Shown here one piece after another: positions 20,459 to 33,560 of a DNA stretch of 64,000 bases. Location: assembly GCA_012845835.1 (NCBI GenBank), contig JABAKD010000023.1, forward strand, positions 248,001 through 312,000. The letters run 5' to 3'. Each line of letters begins with the position of its first letter. The stretch's first letter is position 1. Position numbers and translations under genes: made by a program. The notes beneath the pieces are model-generated. The model did not search any database, was not told where the DNA came from, and saw only the letters and a list, made by a program, of their open reading frames with translations. The stretch is from Undaria pinnatifida (Eukaryota > Sar > Phaeophyceae > Laminariales > Alariaceae).

Positions 20459-20542
20459 TGTTATAAATCTTAGTTTGGGTAAGCTGTTGGTTAACCTTCT
20501 GCAAGTGGTCAAACGGACTAATACCCCACTAATTCCTCAACA
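20459..20542 (+). repeat. TRIM right LTR
   Basis: The same 84-bp length as the left copy, with about ten differences by eye, so the insertion is not recent. Confidence 0.75.
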
Positions 20543-20546
20543 CCTA

Positions 20547-23500
20547 CTCGCCATGCTTTTACGTGTCAACGAAGGGGAGAAAAAAAAATGGAGACTGAGC
20601 AACAGGTTAAAAAATATGAAAAACGATTGGACTATCTATGGCGTCTGTGGTGCGAATCGAGAAAACGACACATTTTAACAGCTATACAATACAATTACAA
20701 AAATAGTGTTGCTTGATAACACTGTGTTCGAATAACCCCCCCCCCCCTACTAGCATAGAGTAGCACTGACAGAGTAGGAAAATGCCAAATATGCAAGGAG
20801 GAGCGTGGTGCGTTAGAGGAGAAGATGAGGAATTGGGATGTATGCCACATGTTGATGAGCGTTTGGAAGACCAGAGAGCAGGGAGAAAATGATCGCAACC
20901 CCATGAGATAGATGGTGGCCGCAGACAGTGAAAATCAGCACCGGCATACGATATAAAGCAAACAACAGCTATGAAATATTTTGATAAAATCTAATGGGTG
21001 TCCAAATGATGGAGGTGTCTCTTTAAGAAGTAGGAACGGTGCTTGGTCTTGAAAGGGACGAGTGGTCAATGGTCACATGACTGAGGCGAGGACATATATA
21101 CGGCGGCACCCCCCCTCCCCCTAATATAGTTGCCCTTTATATCAAAGGGTTGGTGTGCAATTGCTTTTTATTGCGTCACTGGTCAACCTGATGCAGTTTA
21201 GCGTATGTCGTGACCGCTCCATACGATTACCAATATATTATGTAGCTGATGTATAGTCTAGAGTACGAGGTAGTCTGTGACCAATTTGATGTCGACTTGA
21301 GGCATTGTTGTGGCACCTTGAATCATAGGTGTACGTTAGGCACTGGTTCAAGGCTCCCTTTTAAGGGTGATAAGGCAGATATATATGCGGCTGGCGGCAG
21401 GCCTAGACTAAATATTTAGGATTAACGCAAAGTGTACGGCACAAGCCTTAACGCGACCATTGCGAGCCTGAACGAACCTTAACCAGATAACCACCAGCCG
21501 TAAAAAACACTCAGTAGAGCCTCCACTCGTTTAATACCAAAAATGGTACCTCGCACCAATTTCAAGTAGTATTGTCCCCTTAAACGTATTTGTTTTTATT
21601 CTAAGCCGCCGCTTTTTTTACTTTCCAGCTCATTTCCCACAAGGGTTTAACGTCAGCGATTTTCAGAAGACAGCTGACGATAAGCCGTGGTCCCGGGTGT
21701 CGTCCATCCCCCCCCCGGGCAACTAACCTTGATTTTAAATGTGCATAAGGTTCTTCAACGTTTGGCATTCACGCTGTAGGTCGACTTTCATCCAATGAAT
21801 GTTTCTTATCTCACGCTCTCATGCGTTCCGCCAATCAACCTTTATTCAAGAAAACGTTCCTACAAGTATACACGCACTCGGTGCAAATTGAACTCCCCAA
21901 AACTGATTTTTGCAGGCGCGGGGACAACCTACTAAGCCACCTGGCAGGCGGGTGATGCAATTCTCTAAGGGTGAACACGCATCGCGCCTGGTTTTATCTT
22001 AGCGGTAGAAAAGAAGTGCCGGGGTTGTGACTTACGTCGTATTTCATGGCTCTGGTTTACATGGCGGATAATATATTGAGTGGTATTTTTATCGCATAAC
22101 TCAAATATATGTACCGTTAAACAATACATGTGTTTTGGTCTAATAATGGCGAGGTCAAGAAAACATCGCTGTGGATGCGCTCGCATGCAGGAAACATTGC
22201 AGCCGATTAGCAGTAGACTACTAATGTTTATGGTATTACCGTATTACCGACGCTGATTGAACACAGTTCTGGAGTTGAAGTTGTGTATGCAGCACCAGCC
22301 TCGACGAGAACCAGTAGTACATACGTCTCCATCCATGTAGCAAACACCCGAACAAGACAGAACCGGATGGCCGCCAAGTGGTGCACTGTGTAATTGTGCA
22401 CTATTTTTTTGCTTAGCAGAGCTGCGAAAAGCTGACTTGGCGAAGAAAATTGTAACCGTTACTCTGTCGTCCACCCAGTGCTTTGTTAGAACGACGGTTC
22501 TACACCTCACCTATACACTTTGCGAGCACCGTGCGAACCAGAGCACGTGCGTCACTGTTCGCGCACCGCGCGAATCAAACCATGTTTTTTCTGAGTGCAA
22601 TAACCACTAACACGAAACAAAATATAATATTCGTGGAATGTGAAGTTGACGACAAAAAAAATATTTACGCACATGACTTCTCCCGTCACGGCTGGATTCC
22701 ATCCAAAACGTCGACGGTCAGAAATAATTTATCTTCTCCCTTAAAACAAGTACCCGTCAAACCGAAACCTTGATACGCACACGGGTGAAAAATTGTACAA
22801 TTCTCCTTGTTGACCGACACCGCGCAGTGACATCATCAAACTTAAATGTTCGTCGAGATACTCTGTTACATATGGCACGAGTATGTCTAAGGTGCGCAGC
22901 ACAAGGCACATAACACGAGATGATAGAAACATGTGTCACCATAATAGTAGGACGATACAACTATTCTGCTTGCCAAGACAGCATTTTTCTCGGCTCGGTT
23001 AAAGCGAAAACGTTTACCCGGGGGAAACGCGCGCATTCATTGGAAACCGTTGACCCCCCGGGCGGCGACCGCACAACCTCCGTCCACGGCAGCAAATACC
23101 CTTTAAACAGCCTACAAACGGAAACAAATGGGGAAGCGCACAATCTTTCACCCACAAGTTTATTTTATGCATCACAAGTTCATATGATGTCTTCGTCGGA
23201 GACGATATAAGCATGCTCCAGTCAATTTAGTGACAAACTCCTTCACGATAATAAAAAACGAATTCGTACGGATATACTGTATTGTTCTATATCGAGCATC
23301 GCCAGAGTGACGTTATCGACCATATACATAACAGAACAAGAACAGCAACATATCACGCAAGTATCGACACATTTTGCCACGTATAGCGAACCAGCATATC
23401 TATCGACAATCGGATAAAACCACATGTTTACGAGGTATAATGCCTACTTAGCTCTATATGACACCCAAGTGTGGATCGCTGAACAACCAGTCCTCGTGTT

Positions 23501-23897
23501 TAGTCCAGTTGTCAGTGCTAACATGTACTATATGTTACCTTAACTGTTCGTCCGAAAATGACAACCACCCCTGTTGCAATCGTTGTCGCTCGTATGGTGT
23601 CCAGCACAATACAGTCGTCATCGTTCGCTCATCAATTATGATGCGACTAATTAATACAATGTCCGCCTTCAACACATTGGTGACTTCATGCCTGGTAATT
23701 GACACATTTACCATAATAAACTATGCTAAGGGCGTGCGACGCCTGCGTGCACCCGACTGTTACAGCACCACTAACAAGAACCAAAACTACAATAGTCCAC
23801 AACATTTCTCGTCAAGTACAGGGTACACGACACCATTAAAATATACCATTCCACATGTCGACGCTAGCGGGTGGGGTGGACGTAATTTTCAAGCCGT
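20547..23897. other. Intergenic downstream of gene A, no gene supported
   Basis: A short stretch near 21,250-21,340 (ACGAGGTAGTC, then TGTCGACTT, then GAGGCATT, TGTGGCA) matches 46,318-46,375, so it is a fragment of the X-associated repeat. Otherwise there are only short frames. The last kilobase lies 3' of gene A and may include its 3' UTR. Confidence 0.4.
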
Positions 23898-25038
23898 TTA
23901 AACTCGACCTCCCCTCCGACGCCCTCGCGAACCGTTTCCTCCATGATTGTTCCCGTCATCGTCAGCACGGTCATCTCCATCGTCGTCATCATCAATGCCG
24001 TCGTGGTCGTGGTCGTCATCATCAGTAGAATCGTCAGCGGTATCGTTGTCATCATCGTCATCATCATCCTCATCATCATCATCTTCATCATCATCGCCAT
24101 CATCATCATCGTCATCACCGTCGTCGTCATCATCATCATCATCATCATCATCATTATCATCATCATCATCATCATCATCATGATCATCATCGTCATCATC
24201 ATCATCATGATCATCATCGTCATCATCATCATCACCGTCGTCGTCATCAGCATCAGCATCATCATCATCACCATCGTCATCATCATCATCATCATCATCA
24301 TCATTATCATCATCATCATCATCATAATCGTCATCACCGTCGTCGTCATCATCAGCATCGGCATCATCGTCATCGACGTTATCACCGCTGTCATCGTCAC
24401 CGTGGTCATCGCTCCCATAGTCATCGTTTCTATCGTCATTTCCATCATCGCCGCTCTGGTAGTTATCATTCCCATCATCATCTACGCCGTCGTCGTCTTC
24501 TGTGTAAGACTCGTCATCTCCACCATTGTCGAGATGCATAGGAGACGGGGTTTCTATCGTCGGTGATGGCGTGCTGATCACCGGGGACGGAGTACTCGGA
24601 ACAGGAGATGGTGACCCAATCACCGGAGCTGGGGTTTCCGATGTCGGAGATGGAGTAAGATCCGTAAAGGACGTGGTCTCCGACGTTGGAGATGGGGTTG
24701 TTCGGAGGGGGGATGGGGTCTCCACGATCGGCGATGGCGAACGGGCAGTCGGTGCCGGGGTTTTCGATGTCGGAGATGGGGTTTTGGTGACCGGTGCCAG
24801 TGTGTTGACCGTTGGAGGTGGACTCAACGACGGTGAGTCAGTCTCCACTACTATCGGAGACGGCGTTCTTACTGTCGGGGCCGGAGTGTTTAGTGTCGGA
24901 GAAGGTGTTTCGGCAATGGGTGCTTGCGTTTCAACCGTTGGGGATGGCGTACTGACAACTGGAGACGGAGTATTGGAGGAGACCTGCTGGCAAGAGGCGT
25001 CCCAAGTCGCTTCAATGTCGCTAACGTCGTCCTCCCCC
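23898..25038 (-). CDS. Gene A exon 7 (stalk and acidic tail)
   Basis: Acceptor GTCGACAG; EDDVSDIEATWDASCQQ links to about twenty xTPSPxx heptads (likely O-glycosylated, rod-like), then from about 24,535 downward an Asp-rich tract encoded by degenerate GAT/GAC repeats with few other residues, and finally GSRGRRRGGRV and TAA. Other frames in this tract give long Met/Ile/Ser shadows that are not genes. Confidence 0.8.
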
Positions 25039-28000
25039 CTGTCGACACGATGGAATATAACGCAAACATGTCGATGGTGCATTAGAGTTTCCTATATGAG
25101 AGGAAATGTTTGAAGTACACTACGTTTATCGCCAACACGCCGGACGCGGTCAGGGTCAAGTATCAGCCGCATACGTCTTGCGAACCTTCCCTAATATTTC
25201 CGGCATACTATACATCGATTGCTTTTTACAACCGTTGCTAAGAAAGTAGGTTGAAGAATATTTCCTTTGTCCATGTAAGGCTTGCGTATGGGGCGAACGG
25301 CAGCCAAGTTTAGCGTGCACATACGAGGTTTTATGTTTTCACCGTTGGCGTTCACGAAGGCGCTTGTTGACATGGTCACCAAACTTTCTCAGACAGAGGA
25401 ATGTCAACTGCGATAGGAACTCACACACGCCGAAGCGTCAGTACCACGAAGCTGAAAAACTGGTTCCATTGAACAACCACGCCCCGAGGCGAAAAAGACA
25501 CACACACAATTCCGAACAACCGTCTATCGTTACGGGCGAGGGAAGGTTGCGACAACAAAAACGTTTCCATCCTTGCAGCGACTACTTGTGTGTCGTTGAC
25601 GACCTCGTATCAGTGCAGTAATTGCTAACTACGTGTTTTCCTGTCCAACCCTCCATCCTCAGGATTTACCGAAACCCCACAACGAAAATATCTATGCATT
25701 GTTCATGGTACTCACCGTGCGATGTCGCATGGCCCGTCGTCGCACGTGTTACCACACACTTCCCCCTGGGGTGTAACGAGCACTTTCATCGCGCCTTCGT
25801 CGGCACCGACAAAGCTGTTGCCGTATACCTGAATTATACAATTGGAAACATGGACGCGTAATCGCATTGATTTCTGACTTCAAGTCTTGGGACGTTCTGT
25901 TGGTGTGGACGCCTTTGACGATGGCCAAGGCACCTCTACATTAGAATTTTCCATCGTCTTTGAATACACACACAATTAAACTGTATACTTACTGTTTTCG
26001 GCTGGGGATCGATGATCGGATTTGACGATCTCTTTCGTAATTCCTCGTAATCAACGTCTGGGCTAGTTATTATGTAATTCCTGGGGCGAAATGGTATGTC
26101 GCAGCGCGTGTCTTGTGTCCATACCAATTTTGGTTGCAACAGCCTGACTCTACAGCTGCTCATTCATCGTTTGTTCGATTACACGAATGCATGAGCACTA
26201 ACCAACTTTCATCAACGCCTTCAGTGGCGTATTCAAGATGATTGTCGTACACAAAATACGTATAGTTGTTTGTTTGCACATCTCCAACATGTGTTCCAAA
26301 CTATCATCGGCTTCTCTCGTCTCTCACGTTGTTTCCCTGTCCGTGTTGGTGGCCGTCGCCGTCTTCCCACCCTCCTAACCGGATGCCTGCTCCGAGACAT
26401 TCGGATGCGTCATTGTATCTGCAAGCATGGACGTGAGAGCATTTTCGCGACGGTATGGACATATGACGGCTGTGTAATTCGGAATCGGTTACCAGAAACC
26501 ATATTGAAAGCGGTCTCACATGGCATCGGTTAAAAGCGAATGAGTAACAAGCCGGACGGTTGTTGACGGGGGAAGTGAGCGAGGCTGGAAATGTTCCTAA
26601 ATATTCGGGGTAAGACCTTGCAGTCGTCATCCTCGGCTGCCACGAGCAACATTTACTTGTTTCTTGAAACCATATATTCCAGAGCCGGTGACGGCTTCGA
26701 ACCATGGTTACAGTCGTTGCGCCTCCGAAATATAGAGCACGTGTTACCCTCATTCTTAAGGGGACCGGAAAAATAGAGCAAGGCTGCCAATTTGACTTGA
26801 ACGTGTTTACGTTCTTACAGTCGACAACACCCTTCCTCACCTGATTGTGTTTGAATCGCCCCTGGAGCAGAAGCAACCAGAATCAGCATCTTCCTGGTTT
26901 GAGCAAATGTTGTATTCGATGATGTTACCGGTTGAACCTTCCTTGACTTCCACGCACTCGTTGCCGTACGTCGCGATCGTGTTGTCGGCGATCCAGTTGC
27001 CGCTGCAGTTATCCGATCCGTATTCACCCCACTGCATTCCACGCGACGAAACAAGTGGAGTGCAGATTCGACCGGCATCGATGAATGTGGTGGACGTGCA
27101 GCCTCTTCAGATTCATCAGTATTACAGTGTGACGCGATGTACCTACGTTACGTATCGGCCCGAAATACGTCAAACATATACAGCGCAATACATGGCGACC
27201 CCCAAATCGAACATAGTGTCCGGCTGAAAGCTCTAGAAGTATGATCCATGATACCCGCATCCTCAGCTGAAGCAAGTTTGACGTAGACAGTTTTCGTACT
27301 TCCTCGAAAGCGTTGCCGTTCGTCCCTACACCTCCGCCTTGGACTACCCATCCTCACGTACTAAGGAGCCCAACAACAAACGCAGTCCAAACGTTAACCG
27401 GGAATGTGAAATTTCACAACACGTGTTGAATCAAAGCTATACTAGTCAACACATTGCGTCATTGGTCAAATTCGGGCCCCCAAAGCAATGCCCACGATTT
27501 CCTCTCAGAGGTCCGGTGCTGTACCTGAACGTAGGATGTCCCAACGTATATGCCTTCGCCATTTTCTCCGCCGTTGCCGTACTCGAAGTCGTACACGCCA
27601 CAATTTGTAATGGTGTTGCCGGTAATCTCCGAGTTGATTACGAAGTTTTTAAGACGAACGCATTCCCCCCTGTCCGTCGGCGCCAAGTTGTATCATCAGT
27701 AAGAAGTTCACATCCATCCGAGCAACATAAATGGTTCGGTTATTATACGGTACATCAATCAAGGGATGTGCCCGAAATATATCCGAAGCATCCTACGCCA
27801 AAAATGTTTTAGGCCGTCGGTTTCGGTGTTGTTGTTGTCATTTCCGTCGATCCAGGGTTAGGACTGCGGCAAGTGTAAAGTATAATAGTATATAGTATAT
27901 AGTATATACTATTTTGTATATCTAGTATATACTTCGAAGTAGTATGGAACAACAGATTTTTCGAAATAAAGAGGTGGTCAGCAAAATAACTGCGGCATCG

Positions 28001-31000
28001 CGTGCTACGATATAGGTTCACCGTCTCTTTTCTCGCGGTCCCCACTTGAGAGGTTAAAACATGTCGTCCTTAATCTAACGCTAAAACTGTTCAATGGGCA
28101 AAAATATCACTTGTACCGGATGAAAAATTTCATGTCCTTGCCTGGGTATACAACGAAAATCAGTCATGAAAAATATACTACCCGTTTCCCGCGACTTTTG
28201 GTGGACCCCTTTGGAGCCCCAAAATACCTTCCTATACTATATTTGTCCACCAGAAGGGTTTCCAGTGGTAAAAACGTTAAGGAGCCCCATCAATCACAAA
28301 ACATATGAGACGAAACATTTCTACCCTTATCGTAGCACGCGTATAGCCTCCTTGATCGAATAAACACTCATCATCTGTACCGAAAACGACACATCGAATC
28401 AGAACATGAACAGGTCTAAGAGACCCAACCGAGCTGCAAACATGAACAGGTCTAAGAGACCCAGCCGAGCTGCAAACAGGCAGCAGCTGTACTTCGAGTT
28501 ACCAAACCTCAAATTCGATTGCTCTGGAACTACTTGCAATTATGCTGTTTTTCTCACCCGCAACTCTGCACGAGCATGTCCTTCATGACGAATCCCTCAA
28601 GGGCGTCGTCTTCGCTCTCTGCGTTTCCGTCGACCATCACGCACTTGCTAACAAACGAATCCATTTCGTCCGCAGAGTCGTGCTTGCCGTCGACAGAGAA
28701 CCCCTGTGCAAGGACAACGGAGTTCAACAGTAGTGTAAGTAAGCATTCGTCCGACGAAGCACGAAGCACCCGAACTACAACAACATCCCTGCATATTGAA
28801 ATCAACTAAAAAACGCGCGGTGGCCGGTCGCCGCGGTGGTCTATCTAGTCGAAACCCTGGGATACAGCTATTTGTAGCCTTGGCTTTATTTAGTTGAAAA
28901 AGTGCCACAATATAGTGCCAATCAGCTGTTGTGTGTCGAGAAAGCCTCCTGGAAGCGTGGGGAGGGAAAATTGGACGCGTGCGGACGAGAGAAGATATAT
29001 ATGCTGATAATTCTCACTCGTCGATAAAAAATGAAGGCACGTAAAAAAAGGGAGGGAAGGCCTCGATATGTGACCCCGGGAACCGTCTAAGATACTACTG
29101 ACTGTGTGGGAGGGCAAGAGTACTGCGAGGACATCAAATGGGTTGAAAAAAAAATATATGTGTAGACTATACAGGTATACATAACAATAAAATGTAAAAC
29201 GTACATTTAGATATGTAGTCTATATACAAAACAATATAATCTAAAACGTACATTTAGTGCGAGGATATCAAATGGGATGAAAAATAAATATTTACATAAC
29301 AATAGTATAGCCTAAAATGTAGTAAATTTCTGTATCACATTGTGCAAAACACGACGGACGAGCTGTACTCACAAGCTGTTGCGTACTTTCCGTTGTATCT
29401 GTGTTCGGTGATGAATCTTAAACGGTAGTCTTTTGGTAGAACATCAAACATGAGCACAATATGCCCCTGTACCACGAGCACTGTATTCTAACAAAGATAT
29501 GTATGGTCCATGCATGTTGCATAATAATTCAACTTTTTCCAAGCGCCAATTCCAATGCGCACTTTGCATAGGGTTGCGGTGTGTGATCTGAAATTCCAAA
29601 TTACGTTTATATAAAAAAGCTAATCTGCTAGCGGTAATCCGTGAAGTGACGGATTTGTATTTCGAGTGTTACTTGCCTATTTATCGCCAATAAACCGGGA
29701 AACCATGATAGCAATTTAGGGGGCGTAGTCTTTATGTTTTGCAAGTCGATTAAGACCACGGATTAGGAGAGCTCTGGCAAATTTAATCGTCAGGCTTTCT
29801 TTCTTCACATACTATACAAAATATTTACACTATTTAATTTGACGGATATATTTGCTCAAAACAATGAATATAACGTCATCTTCATCGCTTTTATTGCGGA
29901 GGTCGTACTTTACGATAAAATAAGCGGAGCGGGAAACGATTCCTATTATTGTTGTGTTCAAAACAGTAAAAAAGTGAGTTCTTGGAAACTAAACTTCGCG
30001 ATAAATTCCTTTTTCTTAATCCATTTTGGTATATTTTTTAGCCCATTTTGGCTAGATATCGGGTTGCCTTCTTGGTGACCGCCCATATATGACTTAGTTT
30101 TAGAATATATATATATATATATATATTATACTTTCGCGACGACATTCGATTCCCACAGAACTTGGTGATCACAACCAAGGTCGCATAACATTTCAATCTG
30201 ACATATTTCGAAGTTTTTTTACGACAACAAAGTGGACTCAAATTGTCCTGTATGGACTATAGCACCCGATTAGATAGTTGGAGTTACAAAAGGCAGGCGC
30301 ACTAACAGTGTCGGTATTAGGAACCATATCAAGTCCACGAGAGCCCTTACACTGTAAGAACTTATACAATTTTGTAGAAAACATCCGCTTCCGACGTCAA
30401 ACCAAACCTAGGTATGTACATACATATATTTGTCGCGTGGTGCCATGTACTACTCACGGAGGCAACGGTAAGAAGTTAACGGATCGCTCTAGTGCTGGGG
30501 TGATCGGGCTCATGATCTCCGTTGGATAAGGCCACAACAAGCGGACGGGATCAGTCGGAAGACCAAACCATCACCGTTAACAGGCATGTTTCCACGGGGG
30601 TGTCCGATCCTGACAGCACACCAGTTCAATATCTGTATCCAATGGAATGCCCGCATTCCCCAACACCAAACTCTCCTATATTACCCGTACGTACATGCGT
30701 GAATCACACGTCCGTCAGAAAACTACATGGATATACTGCACATCCCAGGCAGACTGCAAGCACCGGCTTATCCAGAGGCCACTTTGAAGGCCTCATAATC
30801 CAAGCGGCTCATAGCCAATGGCACAAATGGCCTCAATTCCTCCCTTTCGATTGCGGTTACGTGTCGAGCGCGATGCACATTATATCCTTTTTGTGGTGGA
30901 GTGCCAACGAAATATCTTCGACGTTGGTTTCGAGGGAGACACAAGACCTGCACCCGGTACTGTACTGTTGTACGTGAAACTGGGGAGTACCCCTTCTAAA

Positions 31001-32603
31001 GCAGCCATGGCATAATTTAGTGGCCAAGGTCTGCTGTGCATCTCATCGATTATTCAATCGTAATAGTTCTCTAAATGTCGAAACCTTTTGTCTGCGAGTA
31101 CCCAGTCGATGCTTTGTACAGGGCGCAGCATATTCCACGGTTGGAGTTTGGTAAAATCCAAAATGGAATGGAAGGGTGCCTTCGAACCGAAGCTTACTTA
31201 TGAAACTTTTGAGCAACATCCTCCTTCGGGTACCTTTATTCGATTCATGTATGACGTGTAACATGCTTGTCCTAAATATATATGTCGGCCAACTGTTTTA
31301 TGGTGCAGGGAACACTTCCAGAGCAGTATATGTTTCCCCCGCCTTTGTCCGCGGAACCTACTCCCGTACACCGAGGCAAGAGCACCCGTAGACTACGGTT
31401 GCGCACAACAGCGATAAAAAAGCTTACTTGCACATCATCATAGCGGCTACACTGCGCAACGCAACAATGACCGTGAATATATTGTCATTGTATTATGTCC
31501 CTGGACTAGCGTGACAAAATAATCGCGAAGAACTTTTGTCATTCATCGAATACGAAAATCAAACCAACCCAGCTCGCCGCATTTGTTTGTCCCGCGTTTC
31601 GGACGCCAAATCTGTGCAGACACCAGCATATCAACAGGGAAGAACCATTATTAGTCTATATAGACGAGATGGTTACTTGGGAGTGGTGGATTTCCACCGA
31701 TAGCGCAAAAACCAGTCCCGTAGTTTTTTTTTTCTTGTACCAGCAGCAGGGGAGCACGAAAAAACGTGGAAACGGAGCCGCACCCCTATTGATAGCAAGT
31801 TCACAAAAAGTGAATGCCCCAGCCTGCCTCAATAAAAAAGGCGCGGATAACTATTTTTTTTGCTCCCCTGCGATCGGTTCTCCATTAACGAACCAACATG
31901 GAATGATGCCTGAAGCCCGTGTTCGGTGGAGATTTACTTGCAAATAAATAGCGTAGGGAATCGTTTTGAAGCTGTAAAAGGTTCATACACTAGTCTAGTG
32001 TGTAATATGCAAAGAAAGGGCGTGTCCTGCACACAGACTTGATATACCCAGGTCTGACTGCAGTCGAATATACTTTGGTAAATATTCCTCGTATGCATGT
32101 GATATTTTGCCTGACTTTCTCGTTGTGCTCCTTTTAGGGAGAAGGCCGAGAGGCCCGGTAACGTACGTTGCCTGTTGTGCTAACTTGGAAGATGTACGTA
32201 GGCTGCGCGTCTGTGGAGTAGTCTAAACTTTAAAACTGATAACTGGCATCAACCCTATGATTCACCTCACCTCCAGAGTTATCCAGGAGTGGTTGATCTC
32301 GATCGAAGGAGACTCGCCCTGGATAACCGCATCTTTTCCCCCGATGATAGTGATCGGGCTACCGTCCTCGCCGGAGACAACACTTAATATCTGATCCGTA
32401 TATGTGCCGTCAGCTAAGAAAATTGTGTCACCCGCCGTCGCCACTTCGAGTGCACCGGACAGGCTGTACAACCCGCTGCCGGACGATGACGAACTTGGGT
32501 CTGGTACAACGTTGTACGTTGCAGCATGGGCCTGGTGGATATGGGAACCGATTATAGATGCCGCGGATATCAACCACGTGGACGATGCCGTCGTCTTCCT
32601 CAT
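23898..32603 (-). CDS. Gene A: secreted beta-helix protein with TPSP-repeat stalk and Asp-rich tail (7 exons)
   Basis: Exons (high to low): 32,603-32,271; 28,703-28,558; 27,669-27,525; 27,031-26,841; 26,418-26,328; 25,828-25,716; 25,038-23,898. All borders are GT-AG, and the sum is 2,160 nt (719 residues plus stop). Domain order: signal peptide (MRKTTASSTW to QAHA); a right-handed beta-helix of the pectin-lyase fold type, residues about 28-340, rich in Asn/Gly turns and paired Cys (GNECVEVKEGS, SGCFCSRGD, VCGNTC); about twenty xTPSPxx heptads; an Asp-rich tract of some 200 residues; basic end SRGRRRGGRV. Folds of this kind usually bind or cut polysaccharides. The DPHD motif of alginate C5-epimerases is absent, so no activity is assigned. 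A secreted wall or matrix role is inferred. Gene B is its diverged head-to-head paralogue with matching exon lengths. Confidence 0.8.
24040..24400 (-). repeat. Trinucleotide (ATC/GAT) low-complexity tract coding for poly-Asp
   Basis: Long runs of CATCATCAT, broken by CGT and CAC variants, are prone to slippage; tract length probably varies between individuals. Confidence 0.85.
25716..25828 (-). CDS. Gene A exon 6
   Basis: 113 nt. Acceptor AATTCAG; VYGNSFVGADEGAMKVLV, EVCGNTCDDGPCD; donor GCACG|GTGAGT. Last beta-helix coils with a Cys cluster. Confidence 0.8.
26328..26418 (-). CDS. Gene A exon 5
   Basis: 91 nt. Acceptor GCTTGCAG; YNDASECLGAGIRLGGWEDG; donor AACAAC|GTGAGA, phase 0. Confidence 0.78.
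26841..27031 (-). CDS. Gene A exon 4
   Basis: 191 nt. Acceptor GAATGCAG; WGEYGSDNCSGNWIADN, YGNECVEVKEGS, GCFCSRGDSNT; donor ATCAG|GTGAGG. The most conserved exon of the pair. Confidence 0.82.
27525..27669 (-). CDS. Gene A exon 3
   Basis: 145 nt. Acceptor GACGGACAG; GECVRLKNFVINSEITGN, NCGVYDFEYG, GEGIYVGTSYVQ; donor CAG|GTACAG. Same length as in gene B. Confidence 0.8.
28400..28476. repeat. 36-bp tandem duplication in gene A intron 1, next to exon 2
   Basis: The unit begins AACATGAACAGGTCTAAGAG and repeats once with one change (CCCAACC versus CCCAGCC). Confidence 0.7.
28558..28703 (-). CDS. Gene A exon 2
   Basis: 146 nt. Acceptor CTTGCACAG; GFSVDGKHD at the start, KCVMVDGNAE and GFVMKDMLVQSCG at the end; donor GCGG|GTGAGA, leaving phase 2. 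Confidence 0.8.
28810..32260. other. Gene A intron 1, mostly featureless
   Basis: 3.57 kb from donor 32,270 to acceptor 28,704. It holds a diverged duplication near 29,124 and 29,257 (GCGAGGAYATCAAATGGG) and an AT microsatellite at 30,106-30,126. No additional exon is needed, because exons 1 and 2 join in phase as in gene B. Confidence 0.5.
32271..32603 (-). CDS. Gene A exon 1
   Basis: The ATG at 32,603 was chosen because a signal peptide follows directly; the frame opens further upstream but with no better start. 111 codons, phase 0, donor GAG|GTGAGG. It holds the first beta-helix coils (AGDTIFLADGTYTD, SPITIIGGKDAVIQG) and ends NHSWITLE. Confidence 0.8.
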
Positions 32604-33560
32604 TCTGAGCGGTGTGTGGCTGTCGAGGTGGAGGCCTTGGCGACGAGAGGGAAGCGACCAGAGCCGGTCAAAATGTGGATGCAAAGAAGGGCAGTACAAG
32701 GGAGTAGTTTGTTGCCAGTCTGACCAGCGCTGTCCGAATCACAGCTGTCGAGATCCCGGCCACTATTGTATCAAGCAACAACAACTACTGCTTCTCTCGA
32801 TATTACCAAAGTAGACGTTGTCAAATGCAACAGAAGAAGCCGATTCGTAGCCGGTACTGATAATCACTCGATGTCGTGAAGGAACACTGAGAGTGATGGT
32901 TAAGAGACGAGAGACTATCTCCAGTCAGAGAGGGTAGAAAAGAGGAGAGGGAGAAGACTGAGAGAGGATGGGAGGTGGCGGAGGAAGGAGTGGGCGCGGT
33001 TTTTCGACCTGAGGCTGAACATATTCCCTTAATTTGTCATGGTCACCGTACTTGCCTGGTTGGTTGGCATCACCGGCTATCCATGTTGGTGCAATTTCCC
33101 GTTGGATACAGTTAGCTGTGACTGCCAGTCTTGTTGACCAACAGATGATGAACGGACGTCACCATTCATTGTCGTTTATTTTCATGAAAGCGTCAAAGCG
33201 GTGTTGAGTAATACACGTACATTTAGCTGCAGCGTTTTTTCGCGGAAATATATCGTAATTCCTGCTTTCTTCGAAAATGTCGTCTGGCGACTTCATTGGA
33301 ACTGATCTTGTGCGGCAAAGAAGGTTACTGTAAACGGTTTCGCAACAACAAGCCGAAACCAAAAACGGGGCTCCGACCCAAATCAGGAATTCGAAACGTC
33401 AAAACATGGGAATAAGTCAGGCGGCAGCGCAGCAGTATCCTTCGCAACCAAGTAATTTTTGCAAATTGTTCGCATTACAAGAAATTCTCGATCTAATACG
33501 ACATGAATGGGTGATGGGATTATCGAATTTCATGTTCTCTGTGTAGGACTCGGGTCAACA
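32604..33560. other. Upstream region of gene A
   Basis: From 32,880 to 33,000 the - strand is pyrimidine-rich (CTCTCTTTTC-type), about 280-400 bp before the start codon. Gene B has a CT/AC-rich stretch in a similar place. A promoter or initiator role is inferred only from position. Confidence 0.3.

Larger units (their letters stand above)
20174..20542 (+). mobile_element. TRIM-like miniature LTR retroelement (369 bp)
   Basis: Two 84-bp direct repeats (20,174-20,257 and 20,459-20,542) each start TG and end CA. Two bases after the left repeat comes TGGCGTCGTCGAC, placed like a primer binding site. A purine run AGGGGGGGAGAG (20,447-20,458) directly precedes the right repeat, placed like a polypurine tract. 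The flanks share CCTA (20,170-20,173 and 20,543-20,546) as a 4-bp target duplication. The 201-bp interior has no ORF but holds a tRNA T-arm-like GTGGG-TTCGATC-CCCAC. Orientation is inferred from the primer site and purine tract. It must be mobilised by another element. Confidence 0.75.

Noticed and set aside
23864-24566. Long Met-, Ile/Val- and Ser-rich frames on both strands
   Set aside because: They are other-frame readings of the GAT/GAC repeats in gene A exon 7; the Asp frame continues the conserved upstream exon in phase.
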